Source: Enterococcus rivorum (GTDB taxonomy: Bacteria; Bacillota; Bacilli; Lactobacillales; Enterococcaceae). Taken from it: a stretch of 45,514 bases of DNA. Position numbers and translations under genes: made by a program. This document shows, piece after piece, positions 1-7,686 of the stretch; position 1 is the first letter of the stretch; the number at the start of each line of letters is the position of its first letter. The stretch lies in the NCBI RefSeq assembly GCF_001742285.1, contig NZ_MIEK01000026.1, positions 1 through 45,514 on the forward strand, given 5' to 3'. A model generated the notes under the pieces. It searched no databases. It was not told the DNA's origin and saw only the letters and a program-made list of their open reading frames with translations.

Positions 1-1011
1 GAGATTTTAAAAAATCAAATTCAGCAATGGGAGCAATTAAAATATCAGCTGTCGTTACAAATTGACCAAGCGAAAGAATGGAAGCCAGATTTAGAACGGC
101 GGTATATGAATGCCTGTAATACGGTAGACCGAATCCAAGAACGATTGGAAAAATTGTACGCATATAATGCTCATTCAGCCTCTATTTTTTCAGAATTTTA
201 TGCTAGTTTAGGTGAATTAGATGCGGGATTATCTGCTATTGAAACCAGCGGTGCATGGAATCCAAGCACAGGCACTTTCAATATTAACCGATTAAATATG
301 ACGTGGGCGAAACCAATTCAAGAGCGTTGGGCAAGACGAGAGCAACAGATTAAAGCAGCGAAAGATAAAGAAGTGAAAAAAGCTCTTGGGAAATTAGATG
401 GGTATACGATTGTTTGTACCAATTTGGGCAGTACCAAAGAATGGTATTTGATGAAGAATGGCAAAATTCTTCCACCAAATGAATATTCCTCTCTTTATAA
501 ACAATTAGAGCAATTTAAAGATTATTTACCGAAAAATCGTTATACAGTCAAAGAAATGATGGTTATGAAAAATGAAATGCCGTTATCTCCAGTTTTTGGT
601 GGAGGTATTTTAGGGAATATTGGTAAAATCGGTAAAGGTGTAGAGATCATCAACAAAGGTTTGGGCATTGTTAAAGTCGGACAATCCGTGATAGATCAAA
701 TAAAGTCAGCACCAAATATTAATTATATGAAAGAAGATTCTGATTTTAAGGATAAAGTGAAAAATGGTGAAAAATTAAAAGATCATTCAATAGTAGAAGA
801 TGATGAAGCGAATAATTTACCATCAAAGGGGCAACCTAATTCATCAACAGATTTACTGAATCCAGATGGTTCAGTTAAACAAAGAAGGTATTATGGTAAA
901 GATGGTAAAGCAGTAGAAGATATAGACTTTAACCACACTGATGATGGTACTCATGAATTTCCGCATAGGCATAAATGGGATTGGAAGAAAAAAAATCCTA
1001 GACAAAAATAA
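1..1011 (+). CDS. Polymorphic toxin, C-terminal part (5' end outside window)
   Basis: The frame is open from base 1, so the gene begins upstream; the first ATG at 106 is internal. The visible 337 residues start with a charged helical stretch, continue into a Gly/Ile/Lys-rich linker (around GGGILGNIGKIGKG, bases 598-640) and end in a compact polar domain. That domain carries DLLNPDGSVKQRRYYGKDG, then DIDFNH, then FPHRHKWDW near the C-terminus. A helical N-terminal carrier, a glycine-rich middle and a His-rich C-terminal module is the layout of LXG-type or other polymorphic toxins of Firmicutes, often exported by a type VII system. The His/Asp-rich tail is consistent with a nuclease, but I cannot name the toxin family. 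The small gene 22 bases downstream is a natural immunity candidate. An LXG domain itself is not visible. Confidence 0.7.
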   Translation, partial: EILKNQIQQWEQLKYQLSLQIDQAKEWKPDLERRYMNACNTVDRIQERLEKLYAYNAHSASIFSEFYASLGELDAGLSAIETSGAWNPSTGTFNINRLNMTWAKPIQERWARREQQIKAAKDKEVKKALGKLDGYTIVCTNLGSTKEWYLMKNGKILPPNEYSSLYKQLEQFKDYLPKNRYTVKEMMVMKNEMPLSPVFGGGILGNIGKIGKGVEIINKGLGIVKVGQSVIDQIKSAPNINYMKEDSDFKDKVKNGEKLKDHSIVEDDEANNLPSKGQPNSSTDLLNPDGSVKQRRYYGKDGKAVEDIDFNHTDDGTHEFPHRHKWDWKKKNPRQK

Positions 1012-1033
1012 TATTTTGAGGTGAAAAAATAGT

Positions 1034-1408
1034 ATGAAGGATATACATGATTATGAAATAAAAAGATATAGTATGGACTTTGTTACAAACGAACTTGTAT
1101 TTAAAATAGAAAAAAATAATAATTTTAAGAAAATTATATTTTATAAAGTATTTGCCTATCATTTTTCTGATGAGATGGCTTATAGTGTAATATTAGATTT
1201 AGAGGAAAGAAATTTAGACCATTTTTTTAAGATGAATAAAAAATTATTAAATGATAGAAAAAACTATGGGTGGCCCATCATGTATGAAGATAATGATGAA
1301 CTTAGAAAGAAAATAGAGGAAAGTCATGCAAACTATTATTTAATGCGTTCTTCTTATGGGATGGGTGGATGGATATTAGCGGAATCTGTTGAAATTATTG
1401 ATAGTTAA
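1034..1408 (+). CDS. Probable immunity protein for the upstream toxin
   Basis: A 124-residue acidic, cytoplasmic-looking protein with no signal peptide and no membrane segment. The ATG follows GAGGTG at a usable distance, and the gene starts 22 bases after the toxin stop, so the pair is probably co-transcribed. I do not recognise the family. The sequence has many aromatic residues and ends in MGGWILAESVEIID. Function is inferred from position alone: a short gene directly downstream of a polymorphic toxin C-terminus is usually its immunity gene. The AT-rich composition fits acquired DNA. Confidence 0.55.
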   Translation: MKDIHDYEIKRYSMDFVTNELVFKIEKNNNFKKIIFYKVFAYHFSDEMAYSVILDLEERNLDHFFKMNKKLLNDRKNYGWPIMYEDNDELRKKIEESHANYYLMRSSYGMGGWILAESVEIIDS

Positions 1409-1453
1409 TATTTAGTTAAGAGTTAGAAATTTGTATGAATATATTTCCATTTG

Positions 1454-2412
1454 TCAAATTAAGTTGGACAAAGTATCCTCATCCATGTGACTCATAAATA
1501 CTTCTAACGGTGTTTGGTAGTTCAGTGAATTTCTTGGTATGTGATTTCTTTTGGAGGCAACAGAGGACACGAAAGTCTGATCCACCTGATTAAAATCCAT
1601 CTGTTTTGGTAACCCATCTCTACGAAGTAGCTCATTAGAATGTTCATTTAAGCCACGTTGTGATGGGGTTCCTGGATCAGAAAAATAGATGGCGATATCA
1701 TTTTCATTACTGATTCTTTTCCAATTTGAAAACTCTTTGCCACAATCAAATGTTATCGATTTAAACAGATTTTTAGGAATCTGTTGGAGCTATTGGTTGG
1801 TGGCTCTTTCTATATCTTTGGCTTTGCGTCCTGCTGGTTTCAGCGTAATTATCACTTTTGACAGGCGTTCAACTAGCGTAATAATAGCACTTTTATGATG
1901 AAGGCCAACAATTGTATCCCCTTCTAAGTGGCCAAATTCCTGTTGAAAAGCAGGATAATCAGACCCTCGTTCTGAAAGGGTGGCTTGAAGGCCTGTTTTC
2001 CCCATCGCTCCTTGTGTCCATTCGGCTTGCGCTTGCCCTTCAAGGGAAGTTGGTTTACGTCAAATAACCGGCTTTTGAACTGTCGATAAAGGGTTCCAGT
2101 AGAACAAGAAATAGGAAACTCGCCTCGGCCAACAATAACATCTGGTGTCCATCCTTGAGCAACCTTGGTTCGAACATACTCCTGTTGATCAACAGGTAAA
2201 ATAATTGGACGCCTGCCACAAAGGGCTTTATTCTCTTTGTACTGTTAATAATAGTCATAGGCAGTGTTCCCTTGTTTCAAAAAATGAAAGACTTTGTAAA
2301 TCGTTTGTCTGGAACGTTTCAGTTGTTTAGCTACCTCTAAAACAGGTTGGTTATTTCTGAAATAAGCCTCTATCATCACAAGCTCATTTGGTGTAAGATG
2401 GGTATAGGTCAT
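1454..2412 (-). pseudogene. IS30-family transposase, inactivated
   Basis: Read on the minus strand from the ATG at 2412 (preceded by AGGAGTGAAG). The protein starts MTYTHLTPNELVMIEAYF, then an HTH region (VAKQLKRSRQTIYKVF). It later shows the DDE-core motifs of IS30 transposases: FGHLEGDTIVG, TFDCGKEFSNW, FSDPGTPSQRGLNE and NSLNYQTPLEVF. It is broken by an in-frame TAA after TAYDYY (around 2245), a frameshift near 2000 in the segment after KERWGKQAF, and an in-frame TAG after RATNQ (about 1790). All the pieces are recognisable and in order, so decay is recent. The stop at 1454-1456 touches the inverted repeat. Confidence 0.85.
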
Positions 2413-2496
2413 TTGTCTTCACTCCTCATAATTCTTTCGTCGGAACTATTTTGAGTGTAACACAAATGACTTTTTTTAGTTGTCTAGCTTAATTTT
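1456..2496. mobile_element. Decayed IS30-family insertion sequence
   Basis: The element is about 1.04 kb, the usual size for IS30. The imperfect terminal inverted repeats are AAATTAAGTTGGACAA at 1456-1471 and, on the other strand, AAATTAAGCTAGACAA at about 2480-2495. They differ at two positions. The single transposase gene inside is inactivated, so the element cannot move by itself. It lies directly after the toxin/immunity pair, a common place for insertions. Confidence 0.8.
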
Positions 2497-2520
2497 ACTA
2501 TCGGCGAAAAATAAAGAAAG

Positions 2521-2573
2521 CAATTGGAAAATAAACTCTCAATATCTCATACTCTAAATTACTTTTCCAATTG
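2521..2573 (-). terminator. Possible terminator of the YxeA-like gene
   Basis: CAATTGGAAAA (2521-2531) is perfectly complementary to TTTTCCAATTG (2563-2573). The stem is 11 bp with a long loop, and on the minus strand it is followed by a broken T-rich run. One arm lies within the last codons of the gene. The 31-base loop makes it weaker than a classical terminator. Confidence 0.45.
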
Positions 2574-2939
2574 TTTTAAAACCTTTTCTGGGATGGCAGT
2601 TCTACTAATCTCACTAGGACCACTTGTTATTCTCTTTTGACTTATTTTTGCTTCCACAAATGAATGCGGCTTAAGTGGAGTAGGCGTTTCACCTGATAAT
2701 TCATAATCCATTATTTGAGTTTCACCGTTTTCCTTAACAAATGTCAAGGTATAATGATAAGAGAATAACCCTTCTTCAATAGCGCCTGTGTCATTTTTTA
2801 TTGGTTTTTTCTCTGGAATACTTTCTGGAACCAGAGCGTAAGCTTTCATGTCTTGATAAGTTTCAGCGTAATATTTATACCCAAAATAACCACCAACTAA
2901 AGCTATTATTACAAATAAAGAACCAAAAATTTTTTTCAT
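2559..2939 (-). CDS. YxeA-family (DUF1093-like) secreted protein
   Basis: A 126-residue protein beginning MKKIFGSLFVIIALVGG, which is a short basic start followed by a hydrophobic segment, so it is a signal peptide or membrane anchor. After it comes a small extracellular domain containing DTGAIEEGLFSYHYTLTF and a C-terminal VLKQLEK. Length and layout match the YxeA family, small exported proteins of unknown function in Firmicutes. An upstream in-frame extension to 3098 exists. I chose the ATG at 2939 because it has AGAAAGG ahead of it and begins a normal signal sequence. The gene points the same way as the AraC-type regulator gene upstream (3160-4017). Confidence 0.75.
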   Translation of the reverse strand: MKKIFGSLFVIIALVGGYFGYKYYAETYQDMKAYALVPESIPEKKPIKNDTGAIEEGLFSYHYTLTFVKENGETQIMDYELSGETPTPLKPHSFVEAKISQKRITSGPSEISRTAIPEKVLKQLEK

Positions 2940-3096
2940 ATTAATCGTACCTTTCTGTGCTTGATGTAATTTAATAATAGCAAAAACAAGCAGAGAAGAA
3001 ACATCGAAAGAGATAACAATTTTGTAAGCAGAAAAAAATGATGTAGGTTGTGAAAAAATAGTAATTATTGAACAATAGACAAAAATAAGAAGAGAC

Positions 3097-3143
3097 AAAA
3101 AAAGCCCGAAAACCGATTATTTCTAATCAAATTTAGGCTCTTT
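3097..3143 (-). terminator. Terminator of the AraC-type regulator gene
   Basis: On the minus strand, AGCC...GATTA-gaaa-TAATC...GGGCT is followed by TTTTTTTG. The hairpin lies directly downstream of the stop codon at 3160. Confidence 0.75.
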
Positions 3144-3159
3144 ATGAAAAATAGTTCTA

Positions 3160-4017
3160 CTAGTTTAGCTGTTTCACAGGAATCCAGACTTCAAAGGTTG
3201 CATTCATAGGATTATTATCTAAATATAGTTCAATATCAGGACCGTTATCATATTCATACCCTGAACTAGGAAGCCAATCAGTAACAATTTTCTTTTCAAG
3301 CTCTTGGATACTATTGGGCATTGATCCTTCACCAGAAAAAATTGCCCAAGTAAAACTGTTGATTTGATATTCAGCAAGCTGTTCTGGCTTCGATTGATCC
3401 GAAGCAACGGCAATATAATAGGCGTTATCCTCATTTTCAGATAAAAAACCGGCACTCACTCCAAGAACTCCTTTAGGCTCTTGATTATTCAAAGGAAGTA
3501 ACTCTTGAAGCCTTCCTTCTGTAGCAACCTTGTTCCAAAAAGCTGGAACTTCTTTGAAATTTTCTTCCATTGATTTTGACAGGGGAAGTTTTTCCCCTAC
3601 AATTCTAAATGCCGGTAATTTTTCAATACGATACTCCATTTCAACATCTCCTCTAATAGAAATATGGAATTTGATTCGTGGAAAAGATTTTAGCTTGATC
3701 CCTGGTTGTTGTGCTTGTGAAGGAGGAAATCCTTGTAATTGTTTAAATGCACGAGCAAAAGAATTTGGTGAATCGTAGCCGTATTTCACTGCCACATAAA
3801 TGACTTTCATCCCAGCTTGCAAGTCACTTCCAGCCAATGAAATCCGTCGCTTTCTAACATACTCAGATAAAGGAATACCCACCATGTAAGAAAAAATTCT
3901 CTGATAATGATACTCTGAACAATAAGCAATTCGTGCAATTTCTTTAGTAGATATTACTTGTGTTAAATGTGTTTCAATGTATTCCAACGTATTTTCTAAA
4001 CGTTCAACCCATTCCAT
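3160..4017 (-). CDS. AraC-family regulator with GyrI-like effector domain
   Basis: A 285-residue protein. Residues about 5-105 form an AraC/XylS DNA-binding domain with two HTH units: TKEIARIAYCSEYHYQRIF, then AVKYGYDSPNSFARAFKQ followed by GFPPSQA. The remaining ~155 residues (from MEYRIEKLPAFRIVGEKLP to FEVWIPVKQLN) form a GyrI-like small-molecule binding domain. This arrangement, as in Rob and many Gram-positive regulators, usually binds drugs or other hydrophobic ligands, but the ligand here is unknown. The start ATG at 4017 gives a normal N-terminus. Just upstream (4120-4140) the sequence CTGTATAATAAACAG could be promoter or operator. The neighbouring YxeA-like gene is on the same strand and may be a target. 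Confidence 0.85.
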   Translation of the reverse strand: MEWVERLENTLEYIETHLTQVISTKEIARIAYCSEYHYQRIFSYMVGIPLSEYVRKRRISLAGSDLQAGMKVIYVAVKYGYDSPNSFARAFKQLQGFPPSQAQQPGIKLKSFPRIKFHISIRGDVEMEYRIEKLPAFRIVGEKLPLSKSMEENFKEVPAFWNKVATEGRLQELLPLNNQEPKGVLGVSAGFLSENEDNAYYIAVASDQSKPEQLAEYQINSFTWAIFSGEGSMPNSIQELEKKIVTDWLPSSGYEYDNGPDIELYLDNNPMNATFEVWIPVKQLN

Positions 4018-4180
4018 GTAGAATCAACTCCTATATTTAGTATAAGCTTTTGACGAAATAAGTAGCGCACTTTCTTTGCCCGATTTTGTATGATTCAAAA
4101 AGCCGGTCGATGATTTACTATTCTGTATAATAAACAGTATACCTCAAAAGGGATGAGAATTACTTTTCTTTTAATGAAAT

Positions 4181-4227
4181 AAAAAAATATCCCCAATAAA
4201 TTAGTCTTTATACTAATTTATTGGGGA
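4181..4227 (-). terminator. Strong terminator of the AP2-like small gene
   Basis: TCCCCAATAAATTAGT (4190-4205) pairs perfectly over 16 bp with ACTAATTTATTGGGGA (4212-4227) around a CTTTAT loop. On the minus strand it is followed by ATATTTTTTTATT. It ends the gene at 4236-4565 and also insulates the araC-type gene. Confidence 0.85.
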
Positions 4228-4235
4228 CTCGCAGA

Positions 4236-4565
4236 TTATTCTGAATCTGCTTTATCAAAATATTTTTCTTCCGCTTCTTTGCGTGCTGCAATAGCATCTT
4301 CTAATTCATCAAAATAACTATTAAGCACAACCACTTTGTCTTTTTTTAACACTGCACGAAATCTTAACGTATTAACGTTATAAGTGATTCCTTCGTGATT
4401 AAATGATTCAAAGTAGTTTTCTAGTATTTTTTCTATTTCTTCAATAGAAAGATTTTTATTTTTTGCTAAGTTTATCAATCTGTTTTTTTGCTGTATGGTC
4501 AACTCTTCTATGCGGAATGGAAACTTCTCATATAACAATTCTCTGTCATCATTAATATACTGCAT
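4236..4565 (-). CDS. Small protein with AP2-like C-terminal region
   Basis: 109 residues. The N-terminal ~60 are charged and helical (KNRLINLAKNKNLSIEEIEK). The C-terminal part reads NTLRFRAVLKKDKVVVLNSY, then a helix ending in DAIAARKEAEEKYF. That strand-strand-strand-helix pattern and the final AARKEAEEKYF resemble the AP2 DNA-binding fold found in bacterial integrases and HNH proteins. No nuclease or integrase domain is attached, so this may be a stand-alone DNA-binding protein or a remnant. The upstream base pattern gives a weak AGAGGATTGCT ribosome site before ATG 4565. It has its own terminator. Family assignment is by pattern only. Confidence 0.55.
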   Translation of the reverse strand: MQYINDDRELLYEKFPFRIEELTIQQKNRLINLAKNKNLSIEEIEKILENYFESFNHEGITYNVNTLRFRAVLKKDKVVVLNSYFDELEDAIAARKEAEEKYFDKADSE

Positions 4566-5370
4566 AGCAATCCTCTTTTCTGGCTAGTTTTATTTGTACC
4601 GACATCAGTATATCAAATTCCCCATTTTATTTACACTAAAAAACTCAAAGTTAAAAAATTGATGAGGGATTAAGCGCTTTCTATTCAAATTTAAGAAAGA
4701 ATTGCACTTTTTATTAGCTATTAAGAGTAGGGAAACGATATTTGCTTAAAGGGAACAATTTTTTTAGTTTTTAAGATGAAATTTAGTATAAAGCAATGCT
4801 TGAAGCTAGTATTTTTTGTCATTATTACGAGATGAAATGGTGAAAATATTACGATAGCAAGCAAATATTCTCTTAAGAACCGGAAATTTCAAGTAATTTG
4901 TAGCTATGAAAGCAGAAAAAAAGAGGGAAACTGAAATTTAATTAAAATTTATGAACTATTTTAATTAAATTATGCTATAATGATAGGTAAGTATTATTAT
5001 TGCGATGATTATTAATTAAGTTATCAAATTCTTTCCTAATTCTAATAGTGAAAATACGTCAAAAAGAGTAGCTTTGCTCTCAGATAATCACTCTATGCCT
5101 AATTCGAAAACAACATCGTTCAATGAAATCTCTGATTAATGCAACTCACGGCATTAAGAAAAACATAAAGCATAAAGTAATTAGACTAGCAAGACTACAT
5201 AGAGAATTTTTGTGAATAATATGGAGGATCGATTAGGAGTATAGGGAGTTATTTTTAGGAAAGAGCGATTGCTTGGTAATGAGAAGAGTGGGATGATACG
5301 ATAGATTTGAGACTTTTAGTGGGATATTAATTGAAATAGAAAAATGTTATTATTTTAAAGGGATTTGTCT
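4566..5370. other. AT-rich stretch without a recognisable gene
   Basis: About 800 bases with no credible reading frame on either strand, judged by ribosome site plus start plus length. The only clear signal is a promoter-like site at 4973-4981. Short start codons in the area have no ribosome binding site. Composition matches the regulator array that follows, which suggests both arrived or decayed together. Confidence 0.6.
4952..4981 (+). promoter_or_regulatory. Candidate extended -10 promoter
   Basis: TATAAT at 4976-4981 is preceded by TG one base upstream (TGCTATAAT), an extended -10. A weak -35 (TGAACT, 4952-4957) lies 18 bases upstream. No gene follows for almost 600 bases on this strand, so it either drives a small RNA or is a fossil. 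Confidence 0.4.
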
Positions 5371-5403
5371 TTAAAAAAGAAAAGTCACCAAATATTGATG
5401 ACT
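5371..5403 (-). terminator. Terminator of the small peptide gene
   Basis: On the minus strand AGTCATCA-ATATT-TGGTGACT forms an 8 bp stem with one G-T pair, followed by TTTCTTTTTT. It sits 36 bases after the stop of the 17-codon peptide gene. A T run on the other side (5405-5413) may let it work in both directions. Confidence 0.8.
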
Positions 5404-5439
5404 GTTCTTTTTTGTAAAATTCTTGTATGGATTTAGAAT

Positions 5440-5493
5440 TTACCAAGGCGCGTTTCCATAAGGAACTATTTCAATGATAAAATTGATAAGCAT
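5440..5493 (-). CDS. Candidate signalling peptide gene, divergent to the regulator array
   Basis: A 17-residue peptide, MLINFIIEIVPYGNAPW, too short for normal gene calling. The evidence that it is real is the context. AAAGGGGTGAAG lies at ideal distance from the ATG, a consensus -10 (TATAAT on the minus strand) lies 23 bases upstream of the ATG, and a good terminator follows the stop. It is encoded divergently from the first of eight PlcR/Rgg-like regulators, 86 bases start to start. The N-terminal half is hydrophobic (LINFIIEIV) and the C-terminal half is polar and aromatic (PYGNAPW). This resembles the short hydrophobic peptides (SHP) paired with Rgg regulators, which are exported, trimmed and re-imported. 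The mature pheromone would be a C-terminal piece. Role is inferred; no homologue is known to me. Confidence 0.65.
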   Translation of the reverse strand: MLINFIIEIVPYGNAPW

Positions 5494-5515
5494 GATCTTC
5501 ACCCCTTTCGATTTT

Positions 5516-5548
5516 ATTATACCACTATATAGTTTTAATATGTATAGG
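5516..5548 (-). promoter_or_regulatory. Promoter and candidate operator of the peptide gene
   Basis: On the minus strand the -10 is TATAAT (5516-5521). The matching -35 position (TACATA) is poor, as expected for a promoter needing an activator. Directly upstream lies an imperfect inverted repeat, CCACTATATA (5522-5531) and TATGTATAGG (5539-5548), with 7 of 10 positions symmetric around a 7-base spacer. It overlaps the -35 region and the leader of the first regulator gene, so one site could serve both directions. Confidence 0.5.
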
Positions 5549-5579
5549 TTATGAAAAAATATTGATAGGAGAACTGAAT

Positions 5580-6425
5580 ATGAAAGTTGCAGGAGAAAAA
5601 ATAAAAATTGCTAGAAAAGAAAAAAGGTTATCACAAGCTGAATTAGCTAAAGGAATCTGTACACAAGCAACAGTTAGTAATATAGAGAATAAGAATGTCT
5701 GCGATAGCTTAGATATTTTTTCCTCAGTCTGTTTACGATTGGATTTACAAGTAGAAGAATGTATTGAGAACTCTAATGAACATAGATTAGAGAATATGTT
5801 AAATAAAATAGAGAATTTATGTGATGTTTTTAAGTATAAAGAAGCATATACAATGTTGAATGATTATAAAGAGGATATTTCGACATCAAACTATATTTTG
5901 GAGACAAAATTTTTCTATTATAAAGGAGTAACTAGCCTTTTAGGTGCTAAAAATAATAGTGAAGCTTTATTTTATTTGCATAGAGGTTCAGAGATTGATA
6001 GAGAAGTCAATGTTTATAATATATTAAGTGTAAATACAGTAGGTACTTTGTATGTAATGCAGGGAGATTTAAGGAAAGCTAAAGTTTATTTTGATAAGTC
6101 ACTGGAGCTTTTAGGTAGATTTACTCAGGACATTCCAACTCAAGTTTGCAAAATTTATTATAGTTCTGCTAAGTTTTATTCATTGATTAAAGATTATTCT
6201 AAGAGTTATGAATTATGTATTCAAGGTATTGATTTAAATAAAAAGTACAATACTAATTATTCTTTAGATAAGCTTCTTTACGAAAAATCTTTTAATAAAT
6301 ATATGTTAGATAAAAATGCGGAAGAAGATTACAAAGCAGCTTACTATTTTGCTAAATTTTTTGGGAACGATAAACTAATTTCTGTTATTAAAAAGGATAT
6401 TGAAGAATTCAACTATTCATTGTAA
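5580..6425 (+). CDS. PlcR/Rgg-like HTH-TPR regulator, paralogue 1
   Basis: 281 residues. Residues ~4-57 are an XRE-type HTH (EKIKIARKEKRLSQAELAKG, then GICTQATVSNIENKN); the rest is all-helical with TPR-like repeats (AYTMLNDY, YYKGVTSLLGA, TLYVMQGDLRKAKVYFDKSL, SYELCIQGIDL). The GIC.Q..VS.IE core and overall length recall PlcR, a peptide-binding RNPP regulator. An in-frame TTG at 5562 exists, but TAGGAG lies 8 bases before the ATG at 5580, and that start gives the 281 residues shared by most paralogues. It is the most divergent copy: VCDSLD replaces the RCESLD of all others and SNIE replaces SKIE. It has its own terminator and faces the peptide gene, so it is the likeliest cognate receptor. 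Confidence 0.85.
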   Translation: MKVAGEKIKIARKEKRLSQAELAKGICTQATVSNIENKNVCDSLDIFSSVCLRLDLQVEECIENSNEHRLENMLNKIENLCDVFKYKEAYTMLNDYKEDISTSNYILETKFFYYKGVTSLLGAKNNSEALFYLHRGSEIDREVNVYNILSVNTVGTLYVMQGDLRKAKVYFDKSLELLGRFTQDIPTQVCKIYYSSAKFYSLIKDYSKSYELCIQGIDLNKKYNTNYSLDKLLYEKSFNKYMLDKNAEEDYKAAYYFAKFFGNDKLISVIKKDIEEFNYSL

Positions 6426-6465
6426 CTATTTTGAAAAAGTAATTTATTTATGTTTAAATTTTAAT

Positions 6466-6506
6466 AAAAAACGTTAATAGTCAACAATTGATTATTAACG
6501 TTTTTT
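6466..6506 (+). terminator. Terminator after paralogue 1
   Basis: AAAAAACGTTAATA (6466-6479) pairs perfectly with TATTAACGTTTTTT (6493-6506) around a 13-base loop. It separates the first regulator gene from the other seven, so these are transcribed independently. Confidence 0.85.
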
Positions 6507-6691
6507 GTATTGAAGTTTTTTCAACAGTTTTATCCAATGTTAATATTATTTTTTAACTTTATGATATTCCTTAAGTAACTCGAATTTAGTCTTACCAAAA
6601 CTGCTTATAACTAAAAAAATATTATTAAACTAGAATCTTTTATTTATTTTCTTTTCAAAATATCTTTATTATTGAATTTATTTTTTTGTTG

Positions 6692-6719
6692 GATTTTTAG
6701 TAGAGAATGATGGTAAAAT
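6692..6719 (+). promoter_or_regulatory. Probable promoter of paralogues 2-8
   Basis: TAAAAT at 6714-6719 is a good -10. The best -35 candidates (TTGTTG or TTGGAT near 6688-6696) are spaced 19-22 bases away, longer than ideal. It is the only promoter-like site in the 264 bases between the preceding terminator and the second regulator gene. Confidence 0.4.
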
Positions 6720-6770
6720 GATTATATTGGGATTTGAATTTAAGAAGATTTTTTTGGAAGGGAATATGTT

Positions 6771-7616
6771 ATGAGGGTTTTAGGGATGAAAGTTAGAGAT
6801 TCTAGAAAAAAGCAGCGCCTGTCTCAAAAGGCTTTAGCAGAAGGAATCTGCACTCAAGCGACAATTAGCAAAATTGAAAATAAAAATAGATGTGAAAGCT
6901 TAGATGTTTTTTCCTCCGTTTGTTCAAAGCTGGGATTAATTGTTTCTGATTGTCTGGAAAAATCAAATGAACAGGAGCTAGAGAAAATATTAGATGATGT
7001 AGAAAGCTTATGCGAACAGATGGAGCATAGGCAAGCTTACCAACTTCTTAAGAAATCTGATATAAATAGTGATCTGATTTCTGATGATCTTAAAATAAAA
7101 TATCTCTACTATAAAGGCTCAACCTGCTTACTTACAGAATTTAATTATAAGCAAGCAATGATCTATTTAAATCAGGGGATTAAGATAATTAAAAAGCCAA
7201 CGATTTATAACCTACTGAGTATGAATGCGATTGGAATTTCCTATCACCTTCAGGGGAAAATGAATCAAGCTAGAGAGTACCATGAAAAAGCCTATGAAAT
7301 GATAGGACAACTTTTTGTTGACAAGCTACCAAGAGTGGCTTGTCGGTTGTTTTATAACTTAGCAAAGTTTTATTCTGAATGCAGAGACTATGAAAGAAGT
7401 ATTCAATTATGTAATCAGGGAATTGAACTAAGCAAAGAGTTAAATTTCACATTCAATGTTGATGTATTACTATATGAGAAAGCCTATAATGAATATCATT
7501 TAAATGGGACTATTGAAGGCTACAAAATAGCTTACTATTTTACAGACTTTATGAATCATAAAGTCTTGATGGAAATAATCAAAAAAAATATGAAGGAATA
7601 TAATATTCAGCTTTAA
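6771..7616 (+). CDS. PlcR/Rgg-like HTH-TPR regulator, paralogue 2
   Basis: 281 residues, starting at an ATG with GGAAGGGAA upstream. HTH at residues 4-57 (MKVRDSRKKQRLSQKALAEG; SKIENKNRCESLDVF), then a helical TPR region with AYQLLKKS, YYKGSTCLLTE, IGISYHLQGKMNQAREYHEK and SIQLCNQGIELSK. The last ~60 residues (from YNEYHLNG to EYNIQL) are almost identical to those of paralogue 4, a sign of duplication or gene conversion. It leads a run of seven genes with gaps of only 15 to 70 bases, apart from one of 122 bases before paralogue 4, so they are probably one transcript. A possible 18-codon reading frame (6718-6774) overlaps this start codon but has a poor ribosome site. Confidence 0.85.
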   Translation: MRVLGMKVRDSRKKQRLSQKALAEGICTQATISKIENKNRCESLDVFSSVCSKLGLIVSDCLEKSNEQELEKILDDVESLCEQMEHRQAYQLLKKSDINSDLISDDLKIKYLYYKGSTCLLTEFNYKQAMIYLNQGIKIIKKPTIYNLLSMNAIGISYHLQGKMNQAREYHEKAYEMIGQLFVDKLPRVACRLFYNLAKFYSECRDYERSIQLCNQGIELSKELNFTFNVDVLLYEKAYNEYHLNGTIEGYKIAYYFTDFMNHKVLMEIIKKNMKEYNIQL

Positions 7617-7686
7617 TAGGAATTATTATACATAATGCTAATTTTAAGAACTGTGATTTCACTATTTAAAAAATAGGAGGAGTTAA

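Noticed and set aside
4181-4227. The long inverted repeat as a possible mobile-element end or CRISPR-like repeat.
   Set aside because: It is a single hairpin with a T run directly after a gene, so a terminator explains it fully. No spaced direct repeats were found anywhere in the window.
5210-5300. Several GGAGG and AGGAAAG motifs in the gap before the array that might start small genes.
   Set aside because: Each is followed by no start, or by fewer than twelve codons without any promoter or terminator.
5562-5579. Upstream TTG start extending paralogue 1 by six residues.
   Set aside because: The TTG precedes the TAGGAG ribosome site; the ATG at 5580 is correctly spaced and matches the common length.
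7634-7675. A 13-codon hydrophobic frame (MLILRTVISLFKK) between paralogues 2 and 3, at first a second pheromone candidate.
   Set aside because: No usable ribosome site, and in the homologous spacer between paralogues 4 and 5 the ATG is ACG and the frame is lost.
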